Position numbers and translations under genes: made by a program. The notes under the pieces are model-generated. The model had not been told where the DNA came from. It was given only the letters and a program-made list of their open reading frames with translations, and ran no database searches. Below, one piece after another: positions 24,826 to 33,820 of a stretch of DNA of 64,000 bases; the first letter of the stretch is position 1; the number at the start of each line of letters is the position of its first letter. This DNA is from Leisingera sp. ANG-M1 (lineage in GTDB: Bacteria > Pseudomonadota > Alphaproteobacteria > Rhodobacterales > Rhodobacteraceae). Location of the stretch: NCBI RefSeq assembly GCF_000813745.1, contig NZ_JWLC01000015.1, forward strand, positions 62,001-126,000, written 5' to 3'.

Positions 24826-25758
24826 GTGTTTCAGAGCCTGATTGACGTCATCCTGCCAGTCTTCCTTGTTGTGGGTGCAGGCTATGCCGCGACCGCGAGA
24901 GGCGTGCTAAGCCAGGCGCATATCGAAGGGGTGATGAAGTTCGCGCAAGGCTTTGCCATCCCCTGCCTGCTTTTCAAGGCGATGGCGGAGCTGGACCTTT
25001 CCGCCAGCTTTGACCCTCGGCTGCTGGCAAGTTTCTATACCGGTGCATTCACCTGTTTCCTGATCGGCGTCTTTGGCGCCCGTATCCTGTTCAAACGGGA
25101 GTGGGAGGATTGCGTTGCAATCGGCTTTTGCTGCCTGTTTTCCAACTCGGTGCTGCTGGGCCTGCCGATCACCGAACGCGCCTTTGGGCCGGAGAACCTG
25201 ACCGGCAACTATGCGATCATCGCCTTCCATTCGCCGTTTTGCTACGGCGTCGGCATCACCGTGATGGAATTTGTGCGCAACCGTGGCGCCGGCCGGGTCA
25301 AGACCGCGGTCTCGGTGCTGAACGCGATGTTCCGAAATGTGCTGATCCTGGGGATTGCGCTGGGATTTGCCGTCAACCTTTCCGGTGTACCGATCCCACT
25401 GGTGGTGGATGAGGCGCTGTCGCTGATCATCCGCGCTGCCCTGCCCGGCGCACTGTTTGCGCTTGGCGGCGTGCTGGTGAAGTACCGGCCCGAAGGCGAC
25501 CTGCGCGCCATCCTGTTTGTCTGCTTCACCTCGCTGATGATCCACCCCGCGATCGTCTGGGTGCTGGGGTCTTCGCTGTCGCTGCCGCAGGACCTGTTCC
25601 GGTCGGGTGTACTGAACGCGGCAATGGCGACCGGGTTCAATGGCTACATTTTCGCAAACATGTACGGACGGGCCAAGCGAGTGGCGGCCTCTTCGGTACT
25701 GATCGCCACCGGAGCCAGTATCTTCACCGTCTGGTTCTGGCTGCTGCTGCTGAGTTAA
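24826..25758 (+). CDS. AEC-family transporter
   Basis: 310 residues with about ten hydrophobic helices in the two five-helix halves usual for auxin efflux carrier-type permeases (LIDVILPVFLVVGAGYAATARG at the start; LNAAMATGFNGYIFANMYGR near the end). Such carriers move organic or amino acids across the inner membrane. The start is a GTG at 24826, just behind the terminator, so it has its own promoter. Convergent with the racemase-like gene; substrate cannot be told from sequence. Confidence 0.85.
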   Translation: MFQSLIDVILPVFLVVGAGYAATARGVLSQAHIEGVMKFAQGFAIPCLLFKAMAELDLSASFDPRLLASFYTGAFTCFLIGVFGARILFKREWEDCVAIGFCCLFSNSVLLGLPITERAFGPENLTGNYAIIAFHSPFCYGVGITVMEFVRNRGAGRVKTAVSVLNAMFRNVLILGIALGFAVNLSGVPIPLVVDEALSLIIRAALPGALFALGGVLVKYRPEGDLRAILFVCFTSLMIHPAIVWVLGSSLSLPQDLFRSGVLNAAMATGFNGYIFANMYGRAKRVAASSVLIATGASIFTVWFWLLLLS

Positions 25759-25773
25759 CGATACCGGCGTCAA

Positions 25774-25799
25774 CTGCCCGGCTGAAAGCCGGGCAGCGC
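25774..25799. terminator. Hairpin between convergent genes
   Basis: CTGCCCGGC and GCCGGGCAG form a 9-bp stem with a 5-base loop between the AEC transporter and the racemase-like gene. No T run on either side, so the terminator role is probable rather than certain. Confidence 0.5.
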
Positions 25800-25839
25800 C
25801 CGACCGCCCCTATGGGCGGGCACAGCCCTCAGCTCTTTC

Positions 25840-26574
25840 TCACCACAGGGGATCGTCCAGTTCCAGCGGGAAGCCCTTGGGCAGCAGGCCGGCCTGGAAC
25901 CAGTTCACAAAGGAATGTATCGAAAACACCGGCAGGCCCGTGGCTTTGCGCACGTCGCGGGCGTAGGGCACCATATTGGTGCATTCCAGCACAATGGCGC
26001 CGAGGTCCGGGATATCCGCGACCATCGCCCTAGCAGCGTCGATCATGTCGAGACGGCAGGCTTCGAAATCGATCTCTACCGCATCGCCCAGGATGTCCCG
26101 GGTAAAGGCCCGGCCGCCGTCAGTGCCGGCGATGGGCGTGTCTGGCGCAACACCTGCGGCCTCCAGATGCGCAGGCGTCAGCGTCTCCTTTGAGATCGTC
26201 AGGATGCCGCAGCGCTTGCCCGCGGGCAGCAGGTTCTGCACCATCGGCACCTGCATTAGCGACGAAGTCGCCACCGGCACCCCCAGCGCCTGTTTCACAT
26301 CCTCCTGGATCAGCGCAAGGAAACCGCAGTTGGTTGTGATGCCATCAGCCCCCATGGCCACCAGATCGCGGCCCGCCTCGACGAAGAGATCAATCAGTTC
26401 CTTGGGATTGCCGCGCACCACATTCTCGGGGTTGGCGCCGCGCACCACTTTGTAATGCACCGGGAAGTCCCAGGTCATCGCATTGCCCATATCGCCATAA
26501 ATGCGAGGGAAGCGCGTTTCCAGCATCAGGATGCCAACTGCGGCCCCAAAGACCGTTTTTCCGCCTCTTTCCAT
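25840..26574 (-). CDS. Aspartate/glutamate racemase-family enzyme
   Basis: 244 residues. The two catalytic cysteines of this superfamily are visible as TTNCGF and LECTNM. The fold's repeated half structure fits (GADGITTNCG; LGAIVLECTN). Related enzymes act as racemases, maleate isomerases or hydantoin racemases, so the exact reaction is open. GGAAGG precedes the ATG. It follows the GntR gene by 24 bp on the same strand and is probably controlled by it. Together with the dehydratase/oxidase cluster nearby, it may process an amino-acid-like substrate. Confidence 0.75.
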   Translation of the reverse strand: MERGGKTVFGAAVGILMLETRFPRIYGDMGNAMTWDFPVHYKVVRGANPENVVRGNPKELIDLFVEAGRDLVAMGADGITTNCGFLALIQEDVKQALGVPVATSSLMQVPMVQNLLPAGKRCGILTISKETLTPAHLEAAGVAPDTPIAGTDGGRAFTRDILGDAVEIDFEACRLDMIDAARAMVADIPDLGAIVLECTNMVPYARDVRKATGLPVFSIHSFVNWFQAGLLPKGFPLELDDPLW

Positions 26575-26598
26575 CGGCTTGTCCTTCCAATTATCGGG

Positions 26599-27291
26599 CT
26601 ATTCGTCTGGCACGTAGAGCTGGGAAAAGGCGATGCGGACGGCTTCCGTCGCCTCCTCCCGGCGTTTTTCGATATGGCTGCGCATGGCTGCGGTCGCGGC
26701 CTCCGCGTTGCGGGCGGCGATGCCCTCGACGATCTGGCGGTGGGCCGAGATATCGCCCGGCGCCTTGCCCCCTGCCCGGTCGCGCATACGCTTGAGGTCA
26801 ATCAGCCGGATATAGCGGATTCGGCCGTTGAGGTTGTTCAGGATCCGCTGCAGCTCGCTGTTGCCGGAGAGCTGGGCGAGACGGGCGTGGAAGCTCTCGT
26901 CCATCGCCAGCAGTGCTTCCGGGTCGGTGGCGCTTTGATATTCCGGCTCCATCCGGTTGAGGTAATCCGCTAGTGCGGCGATATCCTCGTCCGAGGCGCG
27001 GGTGCAGGCCAGCCGTGTGGCTTCGCATTCCACCGCCACCCGGGCCTCGTAAAGGTCCATGATGTAGCTGGGCGTCAGCGGGCGGCAGAAGAAGCCGCGG
27101 TTGTTCTGGAAGGTCAGGAAGCCCTCGGCCACCAGCCGGTTCAATGCCTCTCGCAACGGCGTGCGGCTGGCCCCCAGCACCTCGGACAAAGCGCTTTCGT
27201 TGATCCGCTGGTCGGGCTTGAAGGCAAAATCCGCCGCCATCCGGCGCAGCGCCTCATAGACCCTATCCACATTGCTTTCGCGTTTGGCCAT
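26599..27291 (-). CDS. GntR-family regulator (FCD type)
   Basis: 230 residues: an N-terminal winged helix (INESALSEVLGASRTPLREALNRL) and a helical FCD ligand domain with metal-site residues (ECEATRLACTR, MDESFHARLAQ, HRQIVEGI). Such proteins respond to carboxylic or amino acids. It lies directly upstream of the racemase-like gene and has a palindrome in its own promoter, so autoregulation is likely. Confidence 0.9.
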   Translation of the reverse strand: MAKRESNVDRVYEALRRMAADFAFKPDQRINESALSEVLGASRTPLREALNRLVAEGFLTFQNNRGFFCRPLTPSYIMDLYEARVAVECEATRLACTRASDEDIAALADYLNRMEPEYQSATDPEALLAMDESFHARLAQLSGNSELQRILNNLNGRIRYIRLIDLKRMRDRAGGKAPGDISAHRQIVEGIAARNAEAATAAMRSHIEKRREEATEAVRIAFSQLYVPDE

Positions 27292-27351
27292 GGTTCCGCC
27301 ATTTGTTCATTCCGTGGTGCAGACTAGGGGAGCCGCCGGGCTTGCGCAATG

Positions 27352-27373
27352 TTGAATTCTAAACTGAATACAA
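27352..27373. promoter_or_regulatory. Operator-like palindrome upstream of the GntR gene
   Basis: TTGAATTC and GAATACAA are arms of an imperfect inverted repeat (7 of 8) spaced by six bases, in an A+T-rich patch 60 bp before the GntR start. Candidate site for autoregulation. Confidence 0.4.
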
Positions 27374-27485
27374 TTTTGACAAGCACTAAAGGCTGCGCCC
27401 GAGCCTGGGTGGGCGCATGAGCGCCCTCCCGTGGGGAGGGTCGGGCGCTGCCCGGTCTCTCGGCCGGGCGTGACCTGTCCGCAGG

Positions 27486-28388
27486 TCAAACGTCTCCCGC
27501 CGAGTACGGCGCCAATTCGTGCTTCAGCAGCGCCAGGAACTCCTGCCCTACCGCCGACAGCGGCCGCGACTTAGAGGTGATCACCGCCATCTCCATCATA
27601 ATCCGCGGCTGGAACGGGCGGGAGACAAAGCCGCCTCCGGCCTCAAAATCCAGCACAAAGGGATCAAGGATCGAGACCCCCATCCCCTCCTGCACAAAGC
27701 TGAGGAGGTTCTTGAACAGATGCGAATGCACCCGGGTTTTCAGCGGAATGCCCGCCTGCTGAAACACCTCGCGGGTGCGGCGGTGGGTCATGTGCTCCGG
27801 GCCCATGACGATGAAGGGCACACCTTCCAGCAATTCGGGAGTCAGCACCGCATGTTCGGCCAAGGGGCTGTCAGCCGGGATTGCCAGGCGGGTTTCGACG
27901 TTGATCGGATGCACTTCCAGCCCGTCATGAATCAGGGGCATCTCGCAGATACCGATCTCGAACAGGCCGGAGATCACCCACTCCTGGATCTTCAGCGAAT
28001 ACTGCGCCTGAAAGGAGATCGACAGATCCGGCCGGGTGCGGGCAAAGCGGGCGATCAGCGCGGGCATGAAGCCGAAGGACATGGAGTGCTGCGAGGCCAC
28101 CTGCAGCTGTCCTGCCTGCTTGTTCTGCAGGTCTGTCACCGCCTGCGCAACATGGTCAAGGCCGCGCACCACGGTATCGACCTCCTGGAACAGCACGCCT
28201 GCCTCAGGCGTCGGGATCAGGCGGCCCTTGCTGCGTTCGAACAGCTTGAGGCGGGTCTGGCGCTCCAGCTGGTAGAGTAGATTGGATATGCCGGGCTGGG
28301 AGATGCCCAGCTGTTCCGCCGCGCCGGTGACGGTGCCGGTTTCGACAATCGCATGGAACGCCTGCAGCTGGCGGAAGCGGAGGGACAT
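27486..28388 (-). CDS. LysR-family transcriptional regulator
   Basis: 300 residues. N-terminal helix-turn-helix (LQAFHAIVETGTVTGAAEQL, then SQPGISNLLYQLE) and a C-terminal periplasmic-binding-like effector domain. It is divergent from the mandelate-racemase-type gene at 28491 with about 100 bp between, the usual position of a LysR activator that controls its neighbour. The A+T-rich interval holds TTATGATA and, in the same block, TGATAA, which could be parts of its operator. Confidence 0.92.
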   Translation of the reverse strand: MSLRFRQLQAFHAIVETGTVTGAAEQLGISQPGISNLLYQLERQTRLKLFERSKGRLIPTPEAGVLFQEVDTVVRGLDHVAQAVTDLQNKQAGQLQVASQHSMSFGFMPALIARFARTRPDLSISFQAQYSLKIQEWVISGLFEIGICEMPLIHDGLEVHPINVETRLAIPADSPLAEHAVLTPELLEGVPFIVMGPEHMTHRRTREVFQQAGIPLKTRVHSHLFKNLLSFVQEGMGVSILDPFVLDFEAGGGFVSRPFQPRIMMEMAVITSKSRPLSAVGQEFLALLKHELAPYSAGDV

Positions 28389-28490
28389 CGGCAGGACATC
28401 ACTTTTTATGATACTCTATCGAATTCTTTGTATTTGTAATGATAACTAAGTCAAGGCACCCTTCAGCTCGCACCTGGGAGGACGTTGAAA

Positions 28491-29618
28491 GTGCTGGAAG
28501 AAAAGATTGCCGGGATGGATTTGTGGCATCTCGCGCTGCCCGTGATGTCGCGCCGCGACCATGGGATCGGGTCTGTTGAGGGCTCCTGTGAGGTCATCAT
28601 TGTGCGCCTGCGCAGCGAAAGCGGGGCGGAAGGATACGGCGAGGCCTCGACCTGGTCGGTGTTCACCGGCACGCCGGAAGCAAGCCTGGCCGCGCTCGAC
28701 CGCTACATCCGCCCACTGGTGGAAGGCCGCCGGGTGGCGGACCGCGCCGCGATCATGGAAGATGCCGCCAAGGCCGTCGCCCATTGCACCGAGGCCAAGG
28801 CGGCGCTGGAAAGCGCCCTGCTGGACCTGACCGGGCAGATCACCGGGGCGCCGGTCTGGGCTCTGCTTGGCGGCAAGTGCCGCGATACCATCCCGCTCAG
28901 CTGCTCGATTGCCGATCCAGATTTTGAGAAGGACATCGACCTGCTGCACCGGCTGCGCGCCGACAAGGTGGGGCTGATCAAGCTGAAGACCGGCTTCAAG
29001 GATCACGCCTTTGACGTCATGCGGCTGGAGCGGATTGCCAAGGATTTCCCCGAGTTCCGGGTGCGGGTGGACTATAATCAGGGTCTCAGCATTGAAGACG
29101 CGCCTGCGCAGGTGCGCGATGTGGCTGAGTTCAAGCCGGATTTCATCGAGCAGCCGGTGCGGTTCCATCACTTTGCCATGATGGCCAAACTGCGGGAGAT
29201 GATTGATGTGCCGCTGTTGGCGGACGAAAGCGTCTTTGGCCCTGAGGACATGGTGCGGGCGGCGCGTGAGGGCATCTGCGACGGTGTCTCGGTGAAGATC
29301 ATGAAGTCGGGCGGCCTTACCCGCGGTCAGACGGTGGCGCGGATTGCCGCGGCAAACGGGCTGTCGGCCTATGGCGGCGACATGTTCGAAGCGGGGCTGG
29401 CGCATCTGGCGGGCACCCACATGATTGCCGCCACGCCAGAGATCAAGCTGGGCTGCGAGTTCTACCAGGCGAGCTATTTCCTGAAAGAAGACATTCTGGA
29501 GACGCCTTTCCAGGTGGTGGACGGCCAGGTTGTGGTGCCGGATGGGCCCGGCCTGGGCGTCAAGCCGGATGTTGAAAAGCTGGACCGCTATGCGGTGTCC
29601 AAGAAGGTTGCGGCATGA
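28491..29618 (+). CDS. Mandelate racemase / muconate lactonizing family enzyme
   Basis: About 375 residues, enolase superfamily, MLE subgroup. Visible acid-base and metal residues: KLKTGF (KxK), RVDYNQG (Asp), FIEQPV (Glu), LADESV (Asp) and [10 protein letters not shown] (Lys). The capping domain is intact. Members of this subgroup next to FAD amine oxidases include cis-3-hydroxyproline dehydratase and hydroxyproline-betaine epimerase; muconate cycloisomerase is a further option. GGGAGGA lies eight bases before the GTG at 28491, so I prefer it to the TTG at 28485. The end overlaps the oxidase gene as ATGA. Confidence 0.85.
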   Translation: MLEEKIAGMDLWHLALPVMSRRDHGIGSVEGSCEVIIVRLRSESGAEGYGEASTWSVFTGTPEASLAALDRYIRPLVEGRRVADRAAIMEDAAKAVAHCTEAKAALESALLDLTGQITGAPVWALLGGKCRDTIPLSCSIADPDFEKDIDLLHRLRADKVGLIKLKTGFKDHAFDVMRLERIAKDFPEFRVRVDYNQGLSIEDAPAQVRDVAEFKPDFIEQPVRFHHFAMMAKLREMIDVPLLADESVFGPEDMVRAAREGICDGVSVKIMKSGGLTRGQTVARIAAANGLSAYGGDMFEAGLAHLAGTHMIAATPEIKLGCEFYQASYFLKEDILETPFQVVDGQVVVPDGPGLGVKPDVEKLDRYAVSKKVAA

Positions 29619-30868
29619 GCGAAGCCAAGAAAACCGTTGCCATTATCGGCGCCGGCATTGTCGGCGTCTCGGCGGCGATTGAGCTGCAGCGCGACGGGCA
29701 TCAGGTGATCCTGATCGACGGCAAGGGGCCGGGTGAAGGCACCAGCCATGGCAACGGCGGCATTCTGGCTTCCTGCTCCATCGTGCCGGTCACCGGGCCG
29801 GGGCTGTGGAAGAAGGCGCCGAAGATGCTGCTGGACCCGAGCCAGCCGCTGTTCATGCGCTGGGGCTACCTGCCCAAGCTGGCACCCTGGCTGATGAAGT
29901 ACATGAGCCACGCCAATGCCGAGGATACCACGCGTATAGCCTCGGCCCTGGCGCCGGTTGTCGGGGATTCGCTGGCCGATCACCAGGCGCTGGCGGCGGG
30001 CACCGCAGCAGAGCGGCATCTGAAGCCCTCGGACTATCTCTTCATCTACAACGACCGGGCGCATTTCGGCGAGGACGCCTTTGGCTGGGGGCTGCGCAAG
30101 AAACACGGCTTCCGCTGGGATGAGCTGGAGGGCGCGGATTTCCGCGCCTATGACGGTATCTATTCCGAAGAGTTTGGCTTTGCCGCCAGGCTGAAGGATC
30201 ACGGGATCATCTCCGATCCCGGCCAATACGTGAAAGACTTGGCCGCGCATGTCACTGCGAACGGCGGCCAGCTGATCCAGGCCTTTGTCGAGGATGTGGC
30301 CCGAGAGAACGGCAAGGTGACAGGCGTCCGCGCGGGCGGCGAGACCATCGCTTGCGACGCCGTCGTGGTGGCCACCGGCGTCTGGTCCAAACCGCTGGCA
30401 GAGAAACTTGGAATTTCCGTACCACTGGAAGCAGAACGCGGCTATCATCTTGAATTGTGGGAGCCTTCGGCGATGCCCAAGGCCCCCGTCATGGTGGCAG
30501 CAGCCAAATGCGTGGTGACCCCGATGGAGGGACGGATCCGGATTGCGGGCGTTGTGGAATTCGGCGGGCTGGAGGCCGGGCCCTCCAAAGGCCCGCTGGA
30601 GCTGTTGCGCAAGAACGCGCGGCGCATCCTGCCGGGTGTCACCTGGAAGCACGAAGAGGAATGGCTGGGGTTCCGGCCCGCGCCTGCGGATTCCATTCCG
30701 GTGATCGGCGAGGTGCCGGGGCTTTCAGGTGCCTTTGTCGGCTTTGGCCACCATCACATCGGCCTCACTGGCGGGCCGAAGACCGGGCGCCTGCTGGCGC
30801 AGATGATTTCGGGCCGCACCCCGAACATGGATATGAGCGCCTACGACCCGGCGCGCTATGCGATTTGA
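29615..30868 (+). CDS. FAD-dependent D-amino-acid dehydrogenase-like oxidoreductase (DadA type)
   Basis: 417 residues. N-terminal dinucleotide-binding motif [17 protein letters not shown], then [11 protein letters not shown], and a C-terminal FAD contact [15 protein letters not shown]. The family oxidises D-amino acids or cyclic imino acids. Start overlaps the end of the MLE-type gene, so the two act on one pathway: the first enzyme probably changes stereochemistry or dehydrates, this one oxidises the amine. The TRAP genes follow in the same direction. Confidence 0.88.
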   Translation: MSEAKKTVAIIGAGIVGVSAAIELQRDGHQVILIDGKGPGEGTSHGNGGILASCSIVPVTGPGLWKKAPKMLLDPSQPLFMRWGYLPKLAPWLMKYMSHANAEDTTRIASALAPVVGDSLADHQALAAGTAAERHLKPSDYLFIYNDRAHFGEDAFGWGLRKKHGFRWDELEGADFRAYDGIYSEEFGFAARLKDHGIISDPGQYVKDLAAHVTANGGQLIQAFVEDVARENGKVTGVRAGGETIACDAVVVATGVWSKPLAEKLGISVPLEAERGYHLELWEPSAMPKAPVMVAAAKCVVTPMEGRIRIAGVVEFGGLEAGPSKGPLELLRKNARRILPGVTWKHEEEWLGFRPAPADSIPVIGEVPGLSGAFVGFGHHHIGLTGGPKTGRLLAQMISGRTPNMDMSAYDPARYAI

Positions 30869-30918
30869 ACTTGAACCAGTGCCCCATAAGGGGCCGTGAA
30901 TAACACAGGGAGAAGACC

Positions 30919-31893
30919 ATGAAGAAACTGACCAAACTGCTGGCCGCCACCGCGCTGACCGCGGCTGCCGCCCTGCCCGCTGCGGCCGAGGTCTGGGACA
31001 TGCCGATGGCCTATTCGGCGTCCAACTTCCACTCGGCCACCGGCGCCGAGTTTGCCGAATGCGTGACCACCGGCACCGGCGGCGAGATCGAGATCAAGAC
31101 CCACCCGTCAGGCTCGCTGTTCAAGGGCGCTGACATCAAGCGCGCAATCCAGACCGGCCAGGCCCCCATCGGCGAGCGGCTGCTGTCCGGCCACCAGAAC
31201 GAAAACGCTCTGTTCGGCTTTGACTCAATCCCGTTCCTGGCGACCTCGTTCGATGACAGTGACAAGCTGTGGAAAGCCGCCAAACCGGCGCTGGAAAAAC
31301 TGCTGGCCGAGCAGAACCTGACCCTGCTTTATGCTGTGCCGTGGCCGCCGCAGGGCCTCTACTTCAAGAACGAGGTGAACTCGGTCGCCGAGATGAAGGG
31401 CATCAAGTTCCGCTCTTACAACAACGCCACCTCGCGCCTGGCCGAGCTGACCGGCATGCTGCCGGTGACCATTGAAGCAGCTGAAATCAGCCAGGCCTTT
31501 GCCACCGGCGTGGCGGACTCGATGGTGTCGTCGGGCTCCACCGGCTATGATCGCAAGGTCTGGGAAAGCCTGAACTACTTCTACGAAGTGGACGCCTGGC
31601 TGCCGCGCAACTATGTGATGGTGAACTCGGACGTCTGGAACGGCACCTCGGACGCCAATAAGAACGTGATCCAGGGCTGCGCCAAGCTGGCCGAATACGC
31701 GGGCAACTGGCGCGCCAAGGAATACACCGGCTTCACCCTGCAGGGGCTGCGCGACGGCGGCATGACTGTGGGCCCGGCATCGGATCAGATGACGGCCGAG
31801 CTGAAGGAAATCGGCGTCACCATGACCAACGAATGGCTGGAAGCCGCAGGTGACGAAGGCAAGGCCATCGTCGACGCGTTCCACGCCGAATAA
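30919..31893 (+). CDS. dctP: TRAP transporter substrate-binding protein (DctP)
   Basis: 324 residues with a Sec signal peptide (LLAATALTAAAALPAAA, mature from EVWDMP). DctP/SBP_bac_7 fold; the conserved Arg region is GIKFRSYNNAT and the ligand part SMVSSGSTGY. It captures the substrate in the periplasm for DctQM. Good ribosome binding site (GGGAGAAG). A strong hairpin follows its stop. Confidence 0.92.
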   Translation: MKKLTKLLAATALTAAAALPAAAEVWDMPMAYSASNFHSATGAEFAECVTTGTGGEIEIKTHPSGSLFKGADIKRAIQTGQAPIGERLLSGHQNENALFGFDSIPFLATSFDDSDKLWKAAKPALEKLLAEQNLTLLYAVPWPPQGLYFKNEVNSVAEMKGIKFRSYNNATSRLAELTGMLPVTIEAAEISQAFATGVADSMVSSGSTGYDRKVWESLNYFYEVDAWLPRNYVMVNSDVWNGTSDANKNVIQGCAKLAEYAGNWRAKEYTGFTLQGLRDGGMTVGPASDQMTAELKEIGVTMTNEWLEAAGDEGKAIVDAFHAE

Positions 31894-31905
31894 TCACCTT
31901 GAATG

Positions 31906-31936
31906 ATACGGGCGGCACGGCAGGTGCCGCCCGTAT
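31906..31936. promoter_or_regulatory. Strong hairpin between dctP and dctQ
   Basis: Perfect 13-bp stem ATACGGGCGGCAC / GTGCCGCCCGTAT with a 5-base loop, no T run. Placed after the binding-protein gene, it probably protects the dctP part of the mRNA or partly stops transcription, so that binding protein exceeds permease. Confidence 0.7.
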
Positions 31937-31966
31937 TCTCATAAAAAATATGCCGATGGGGATGAT

Positions 31967-32500
31967 ATGACTGTGCTCAGGGGACTGCGCTCCGGACTGG
32001 ATTTTCTCTACCTTGCGGCGGGGGTGCTGGCCGCCCTCTGCCTGATTGCAATTCTGGGACTGATCGTGGTCCAGATGCTGGCCCGCTGGACCGGTGAGGT
32101 CTTCCCCGGCGCACCGGATTACGCAGGCTACGCGATGGCCGCGGCCTCCTTCCTGGCCTTTGCCAATGCGCTGAACCGCGGCAGCCATATCCGGGTGTCG
32201 ATCCTGCTGAATGCGGTGCCCGAAAGCTTCCGCCGGGTGCTGGAAATCTGGTGTTTCGGCATCGGCACCGCAGTGATGTGGTACTTCTGCTATTACGCCT
32301 ACCGCTTTGTCTACTGGAGCTGGAAGTTCCACGATGTGAGCCAGGGCCAGGACCGCACACCGCTGTGGATGCCGCAAAGTGCGATGCTGATCGGCGCCGT
32401 CATCCTCGCCATCGCCCTCACCGACCATCTGATCCATGTGATTTTCCGCGGCGATCACCGCATCACCCAGGATCTGGCTGACCAGAGCCACGCGGAGTAA
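31967..32500 (+). CDS. dctQ: TRAP transporter small permease (DctQ)
   Basis: 177 residues with four membrane helices (FLYLAAGVLAALCLIAILGLIV; YAMAAASFLAFANALN; VMWYFCYYAYRFVYWSW; SAMLIGAVILAIALTDHL) and the family's conserved RGSHIRV-type segment (NRGSHIRVSIL). It forms the membrane complex with the large subunit, five bases downstream. Confidence 0.9.
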   Translation: MTVLRGLRSGLDFLYLAAGVLAALCLIAILGLIVVQMLARWTGEVFPGAPDYAGYAMAAASFLAFANALNRGSHIRVSILLNAVPESFRRVLEIWCFGIGTAVMWYFCYYAYRFVYWSWKFHDVSQGQDRTPLWMPQSAMLIGAVILAIALTDHLIHVIFRGDHRITQDLADQSHAE

Positions 32501-32505
32501 ACCAC

Positions 32506-33816
32506 ATGGAAAATATCTCTGTCATCATTCTGTTTCTCTTCGTGCTGTTCACCCTGCTGGGCACCGGCGTCTGGGTCGGCCTTGCGCTGATGGGCGTGGC
32601 CTGGGTCGGCATGGAGCTGTTCACCACAAGGCCGGTGGGAGACGTCATGCTGACCACCATCTGGTCAGCGTCGTCGAGCTGGACGCTGACGGCGCTGCCG
32701 ATGTTCATCTGGATGGGCGAAATCCTCTACCGGACGCGATTATCGGAGGACATGTTCAAGGGGCTCTCCCCCTGGATGGCGCCCCTGCCGGGAGGGCTGG
32801 TGCATACCAATATCGTCGGCTGCACGGTGTTTGCTGCGGTATCCGGCTCCTCCGCCGCGACGCTGACCACCGTGGGCAAGATGTCGATCCCGGAACTCCG
32901 CAAGCGCAACTACCCGGAGCGCATGGTGATCGGCACCCTGACCGGCGCGGCAACCCTGGGCCTGATGATCCCGCCGTCGCTGACGCTGATCGTCTATGGT
33001 GTCACCATCAATGAATCGATCACCAAGCTGTTCTTTGCCGGCATCCTGCCCGGCCTGGTGCTGGCGGCGATGTTCATGGGCTACGTGGCGATCTATTCCA
33101 AGGTCGGCAAGGACTGGAACCCGGATCAGGAAAGCAAGCTGACCTTCGCCCAGAAGATTCACAACTCCCGTTTCTTGGCGCCGGTGATTGCGCTGATCGT
33201 GGTGGTGATTGGGTCGATGTACCTGGGCTTTGCCACCGCAACCGAGGCGGCGGCGTTCGGCGTCATCGGCTCGCTGCTGCTGGCGCTGGGTCAGGGCTCG
33301 CTGAACTGGAAGACCTTCACCGAGAGCCTGATGGGCGCCACCCGCACCAGCGCGATGATTGCGCTGATCCTGGCAGGTGCAGCCTTCCTGTCGCTGTCGA
33401 TGGGCTTTACCGGACTGCCTCGCGGGCTGGCCGACCTGATTGCCGGCTGGGAGCTTACCCGCCTGGAACTCCTGATGGTGCTTCTGGTCTTCTACATCAT
33501 CCTGGGTTGCTTCCTCGATGGCATTTCATCTGTGGTGCTGACTATGGCCGTGGTGGAGCCGATGATCCGCCAGGCGGGCATTGACCTCATTTGGTTCGGC
33601 ATCTTCATCGTGGTGGTTGTGGAAATGGCGCAGATCACTCCGCCGATCGGCTTCAACCTGTTTGTGATGCAGGGCATGACCCACCACGAGATGAGCTATA
33701 TCGCCCGTGCTGCGATCCCGATGTTCCTGATCATGGTGCTGATGGTTTTTGTGCTGATCGCCTTCCCGGAGCTGGCGACCTACCTGCCCAACAACCTCAG
33801 GCCGGGACCAGTCTAG
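32506..33816 (+). CDS. dctM: TRAP transporter large permease (DctM)
   Basis: 436 residues, about 12 helices, DctM/YedZ-type. Family segments include TALPMFIWMGEILY, GCTVFAAVSGSSAATLTTVGK, TLGLMIPPSLTLIVYGV and ITPPIGFNLFVMQG. It drives sodium-coupled uptake with DctP and DctQ. The cluster context suggests the substrate is the one processed by the MLE-type enzyme and oxidase. Confidence 0.92.
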   Translation: MENISVIILFLFVLFTLLGTGVWVGLALMGVAWVGMELFTTRPVGDVMLTTIWSASSSWTLTALPMFIWMGEILYRTRLSEDMFKGLSPWMAPLPGGLVHTNIVGCTVFAAVSGSSAATLTTVGKMSIPELRKRNYPERMVIGTLTGAATLGLMIPPSLTLIVYGVTINESITKLFFAGILPGLVLAAMFMGYVAIYSKVGKDWNPDQESKLTFAQKIHNSRFLAPVIALIVVVIGSMYLGFATATEAAAFGVIGSLLLALGQGSLNWKTFTESLMGATRTSAMIALILAGAAFLSLSMGFTGLPRGLADLIAGWELTRLELLMVLLVFYIILGCFLDGISSVVLTMAVVEPMIRQAGIDLIWFGIFIVVVVEMAQITPPIGFNLFVMQGMTHHEMSYIARAAIPMFLIMVLMVFVLIAFPELATYLPNNLRPGPV

Positions 33817-33820
33817 ACAG

